From Prevotella sp. UBA6429 (GTDB lineage Bacteria > Bacteroidota > Bacteroidia > Bacteroidales > Bacteroidaceae): a DNA stretch of 9,442 nt. Positions 7,070 through 9,442 of the stretch are shown here, piece after piece. Position numbers and translations under genes: made by a program. Below the pieces are notes generated by a model. It searched no databases. It had not been told where the DNA came from and worked only from the letters and a program-made list of their open reading frames with translations. The stretch lies in contig DJOV01000060.1 in assembly GCA_002437285.1 (NCBI GenBank), positions 11,332 through 20,773 on the forward strand, in the 5' to 3' direction. The stretch's first letter is position 1. Each line of letters starts with the position of its first letter.

Positions 7070-8986
7070 TTATCGTGTGACCGATGGCGTGAGATTGCCC
7101 GTCGTGGTGCCCGGTTGCTGCGGTTCCGTCTCGGGATGAAAGTGCCCAAAGACAATCTTAGCCTTGGCGGGCCCCAGAGCGGTAGCAAGCTGTTCGAAAG
7201 TTGCTACCTTGATGGCCTTCACGCTCTTGAAAGTGCTGAGCAGCGCGTCGCGCGTCTTGGGCCCGATGCCGCGTATGTCGTCGAGCTCCGAGTGTAGCGC
7301 ATGCTTCGACCGCTTGTCGCGGTGGAACGTGATGGCGAAGCGGTGCACCTCATCCTGTATCTGCGTGAGTACGTGAAACAGCTCACTGTCAGGCTTTAAG
7401 CCAATCACGACGGGCGGAAAACCAAAGAGTAGTTCGTTGGTGCGGTGGCGGTCGTCCTTGGCCAGTCCGGCGATAGGTATCTTCAGGTGGAGCTCATCCT
7501 CGACCACCTCGCGCACCACGTCCATCTGTCCGCGTCCGCCATCGGTGATGATGAGGTCGGGCAGGGGAGTGCCCTCTTTCTGCATGCGCGAGTAGCGGCG
7601 GCGCACCACCTCCTGCATTGAGGCATAGTCGTCGGGGCCCACCACGGTCTTGATGTTGTACTTGCGGTAGTCCTTGCGCGAGGGCTTCATGCCCTTGTAG
7701 ACGATGCAGCCCGCCACGGCGTCGGTGCCCGAGATGTTGGAGTTGTCGAAACACTCTATCTGATAAGGCAGTTTCTCCAGTCCCAGCTTGGTCTGCAGCT
7801 CCTTCATGAGGCGTGTCTGCTTCTGCTCGGGATTGAGCTTTTCCGCCTGCTTGAGGCGGTCAAACTTATACTGCTTGCCGTTCATCTCCGAGAGTTCCAG
7901 CAGGTGCCGCTTGTCGCCCCGCTGCGGCACAAAGAACGCAGCGTCAGGCAGTTGCCACTCCATCTCAAACGGCACGATGACCTCACGCGCCTCGGAACCG
8001 AACCGCTCGCGTATCTCCGGTATGGCCAGCATGAGCAGGTCCTCGTCGCTCTCGTCGAGCTTGCGGCGGTACTCATAGGTGAAACTCTGGTTGATGGTGC
8101 CGTTCTTGACATGTAGGTAGTTGATGTAGGCGTTGTGCTGGTGGTCGTCGTCGACGATGGTGAACACGTCCACGTCGGTGATGGTGTGGCTCACCACCTC
8201 ACTCTTCGACACAAACTCCTGGAGCAGCAGGTAGCGCACCTTCAAGGCCTGCGCCTCCTCAAACTTCAGCGCCTCGGCCTTCTCCATCATCTCCGCATAG
8301 AGCCATTCAGACAGCTCGCGCGTGTTGCCCTTCAACACCTCTTTTGCCTGCCGTATGTTCTCCTGGTAGTCGTCCCATGACTGCTTGCCCACGCAGCAAC
8401 CGCCGCAGTTGTGCAGGTGATACTCCAGGCACGTCTTGTAACGGCCCAGCTCCACCCCCTCGCGCGACAGCGGCTGGTGGCAGCGGCGCGGCTTGAATAC
8501 CTTGTTGATGAGGTCCAGCACATTGTACATGGCCGTGATGTGAGGGTAAGGCCCGAAGAAAGTGCCGGTCTTCCTGTTGATGTGGCGCGTCTTGAAGATG
8601 CGCGGGAAGAACTCGTTGGTCACGCAGATGCTCGGGTAGGTCTTGCCGTCCTTCAGCAGCACGTTGTAGCGCGGGTTATACTTCTTGATGAGCGAGTTCT
8701 CAAGCAGCAGCGCATCCTCCTCCGTGTTGACCACGGTGTAGGTGATGTCCTGTATCTTGGACACCAGCACCTTTGTCTTGTATCGGTCCACCTCCTTGTG
8801 GAAGTAGCTCGACACGCGGTTTTTCAGGTGCTTGGCCTTGCCCACGTAGATGATGTGAGAGGGATCCGGGTTTTGTCCCGGTTCCCTTCGCTTGTCGTAG
8901 TATTGGTAACTGCCCGGCTTCTGTGGCATGTTCAAGACGATATTCTTGAGATATGCCAGGCGCGCCTCGTTTTCTTCTCTTGTCAT
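7070..8986 (-). CDS. uvrC: UvrABC excinuclease subunit C
   Basis: The nuclease subunit of bacterial nucleotide excision repair. With UvrB it cuts the damaged DNA strand on both sides of a lesion. The 638-residue protein shows the expected order. An N-terminal GIY-YIG nuclease (about 20-105) carries GSYQYYD and IIYVGKAKHLKNR, with E96 in LLENSLIKKYNPRYN. A cysteine cluster (C169, C186, C194, C198) is spaced like the 4Fe-4S ligands reported for E. coli UvrC. A UVR motif lies near 235-260 (KFEEAQALKVRYLLLQ). The RNase H-like nuclease has its likely acidic and histidine residues at D414 (CFDNSN), D453 (PDDYASM), D482 (ITDGGRGQ) and H554 (ITFHRDKR). A helix-hairpin-helix follows at about 565-612. 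The last 25 residues are a polar Pro/Thr-rich tail. The ATG at 8986 has GGAAGG a few bases upstream. It is transcribed from its own promoter through a leader of about 150 bases containing parS. Confidence 0.98.
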   Translation of the reverse strand: MTREENEARLAYLKNIVLNMPQKPGSYQYYDKRREPGQNPDPSHIIYVGKAKHLKNRVSSYFHKEVDRYKTKVLVSKIQDITYTVVNTEEDALLLENSLIKKYNPRYNVLLKDGKTYPSICVTNEFFPRIFKTRHINRKTGTFFGPYPHITAMYNVLDLINKVFKPRRCHQPLSREGVELGRYKTCLEYHLHNCGGCCVGKQSWDDYQENIRQAKEVLKGNTRELSEWLYAEMMEKAEALKFEEAQALKVRYLLLQEFVSKSEVVSHTITDVDVFTIVDDDHQHNAYINYLHVKNGTINQSFTYEYRRKLDESDEDLLMLAIPEIRERFGSEAREVIVPFEMEWQLPDAAFFVPQRGDKRHLLELSEMNGKQYKFDRLKQAEKLNPEQKQTRLMKELQTKLGLEKLPYQIECFDNSNISGTDAVAGCIVYKGMKPSRKDYRKYNIKTVVGPDDYASMQEVVRRRYSRMQKEGTPLPDLIITDGGRGQMDVVREVVEDELHLKIPIAGLAKDDRHRTNELLFGFPPVVIGLKPDSELFHVLTQIQDEVHRFAITFHRDKRSKHALHSELDDIRGIGPKTRDALLSTFKSVKAIKVATFEQLATALGPAKAKIVFGHFHPETEPQQPGTTTGNLTPSVTR

Positions 8987-9021
8987 GACCTTCCTTTTGA
9001 GCCCTGATGGTATGTCAATTA

Positions 9022-9039
9022 TTGTTTCACGTGAAACAA
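9022..9039. promoter_or_regulatory. parS: parS site (ParB-binding centromere)
   Basis: Bases 9023-9038 read TGTTTCACGTGAAACA, a perfect match to the chromosomal parS consensus TGTTnCACGTGAAACA first defined in Bacillus. The palindrome extends to 18 bp (9022-9039). ParB loads here and spreads to help segregate the chromosome and recruit SMC. Such sites usually cluster near the replication origin. It lies in the uvrC 5' leader, 36 bp before the start codon. No parA or parB gene is in the window. Confidence 0.88.
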
Positions 9040-9061
9040 CTTTGTTCTCCTTTCTTCAATC

Positions 9062-9077
9062 GGCTATTGTAATAGCC
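9062..9077. repeat. small inverted repeat in the uvrC leader
   Basis: GGCTATT-GT-AATAGCC is a perfect 7-bp inverted repeat 23 bp to the right of parS, inside the predicted uvrC leader. No T-run follows on the minus strand, so it is not a minus-strand terminator. Its role is unknown. Confidence 0.5.
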
Positions 9078-9140
9078 TTTCCGTCAGTGAGTTAATGTTG
9101 CGAGTGTCGAGGTCGGTGTGTCCTGTCCTCTCTCGTTTTG

Positions 9141-9171
9141 CAAATTTAAGAAAATTATGTTTGTCAGCAAA
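9141..9171 (-). promoter_or_regulatory. uvrC promoter (TTTG-N19-TAAATTTG)
   Basis: On the minus strand, TTTG (9171-9168), 19 bp and TAAATTTG (9148-9141) match both elements and the spacing of the Bacteroidota sigma-ABfr promoter exactly. Transcription should start near 9135 and run through about 150 bases of leader, including parS, to the uvrC ATG. It is the best promoter in the window. Confidence 0.8.
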
Positions 9172-9442
9172 CAAACCACGCCGATTAATTTCAGTTCGGC
9201 CAGACATTGGCGTGATGAGAACCATGTGAAGAGGGCCCTCCTGACATCCCTTGCCCTTCAGCTTGTTTTCATGCAGCATGACGAGCTTGAAGTGCTGCAA
9301 CATAAACCCGTTGTCATGTTTTTTGGTGCAAAAGTTTGTCGTGGAATGTAGTTGAAATAGAGAACGAAAATAGCCTTTTTTGCGGGTCGCGCTGCGATTT
9401 GCGTGGGGTAATTTTGCGATAAAGGGTATATTGTGTTGCGAT
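9172..9442. other. gene-free right flank
   Basis: No credible gene is seen on either strand; the short open frames show no family features. The stretch holds a 10-bp palindrome GAGGGCCCTC (9231-9240). TAATTTTG at 9409-9416 could be a -7 box for a plus-strand gene beyond the window, but lacks a well-spaced -33 element. The hexamer TGCGAT occurs three times at exact 22-bp spacing (9393, 9415, 9437). Confidence 0.4.

Noticed and set aside
9064..9351. Two overlapping ~78-codon frames, one per strand
   Set aside because: They cross the uvrC promoter, show no family features, and are no longer than expected by chance.

Overview
The window looks like chromosomal DNA from a member of the Bacteroidota, most likely Prevotella or a close relative. 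Three minus-strand start regions carry the Bacteroidota -7 box TAAATTTG. The large surface protein ends in the short tail common in Prevotella exported proteins (…NLGGQRV…YKGIVIRNGKK…). Housekeeping genes are GC-rich, while the promoter regions are AT-rich. All six genes I accept are on the minus strand, so they are read from right to left.

Layout in reading order (right to left): (i) 9442-8987 is a non-coding region with the uvrC promoter, followed in the uvrC leader by a perfect 16-bp ParB-binding parS site; (ii) uvrC, excinuclease subunit C (8986-7070); (iii) dtd, D-aminoacyl-tRNA deacylase (6997-6545); (iv) a 165-bp AT-rich gap with a promoter; (v) a giant modular secreted protein (6379-2272) whose signal-peptide region contains a run of nine G that puts the body of the gene out of frame; (vi) a GC-rich palindrome, then a 62-codon small gene (2175-1987) and a strong intrinsic terminator; (vii) about 600 bp without genes, holding 2.6 tandem copies of a ~119-bp repeat with inverted arms, a long hairpin and a pyrimidine-rich stretch; (viii) a MazG-type nucleotide pyrophosphohydrolase (1389-1060) with a promoter almost on its start codon, then deoC (1007-78); (ix) a 27-bp perfect-but-one tandem duplication at the left edge.

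uvrC, dtd, mazG-like and deoC are housekeeping genes for DNA repair, proofreading of aminoacyl-tRNA and nucleotide sanitation or salvage. From memory they form a neighbourhood block in many Bacteroidales. Here a unit of surface protein, small peptide and terminator sits between dtd and mazG.

The most interesting candidate is this unit. Loss of one G from the G9 tract would join a textbook signal peptide to a 1,340-residue protein of beta-sandwich and helical modules. That fits ON/OFF phase variation of a surface protein by slipped-strand mispairing. A homopolymer sequencing error would look the same, and the sequence alone cannot tell them apart.
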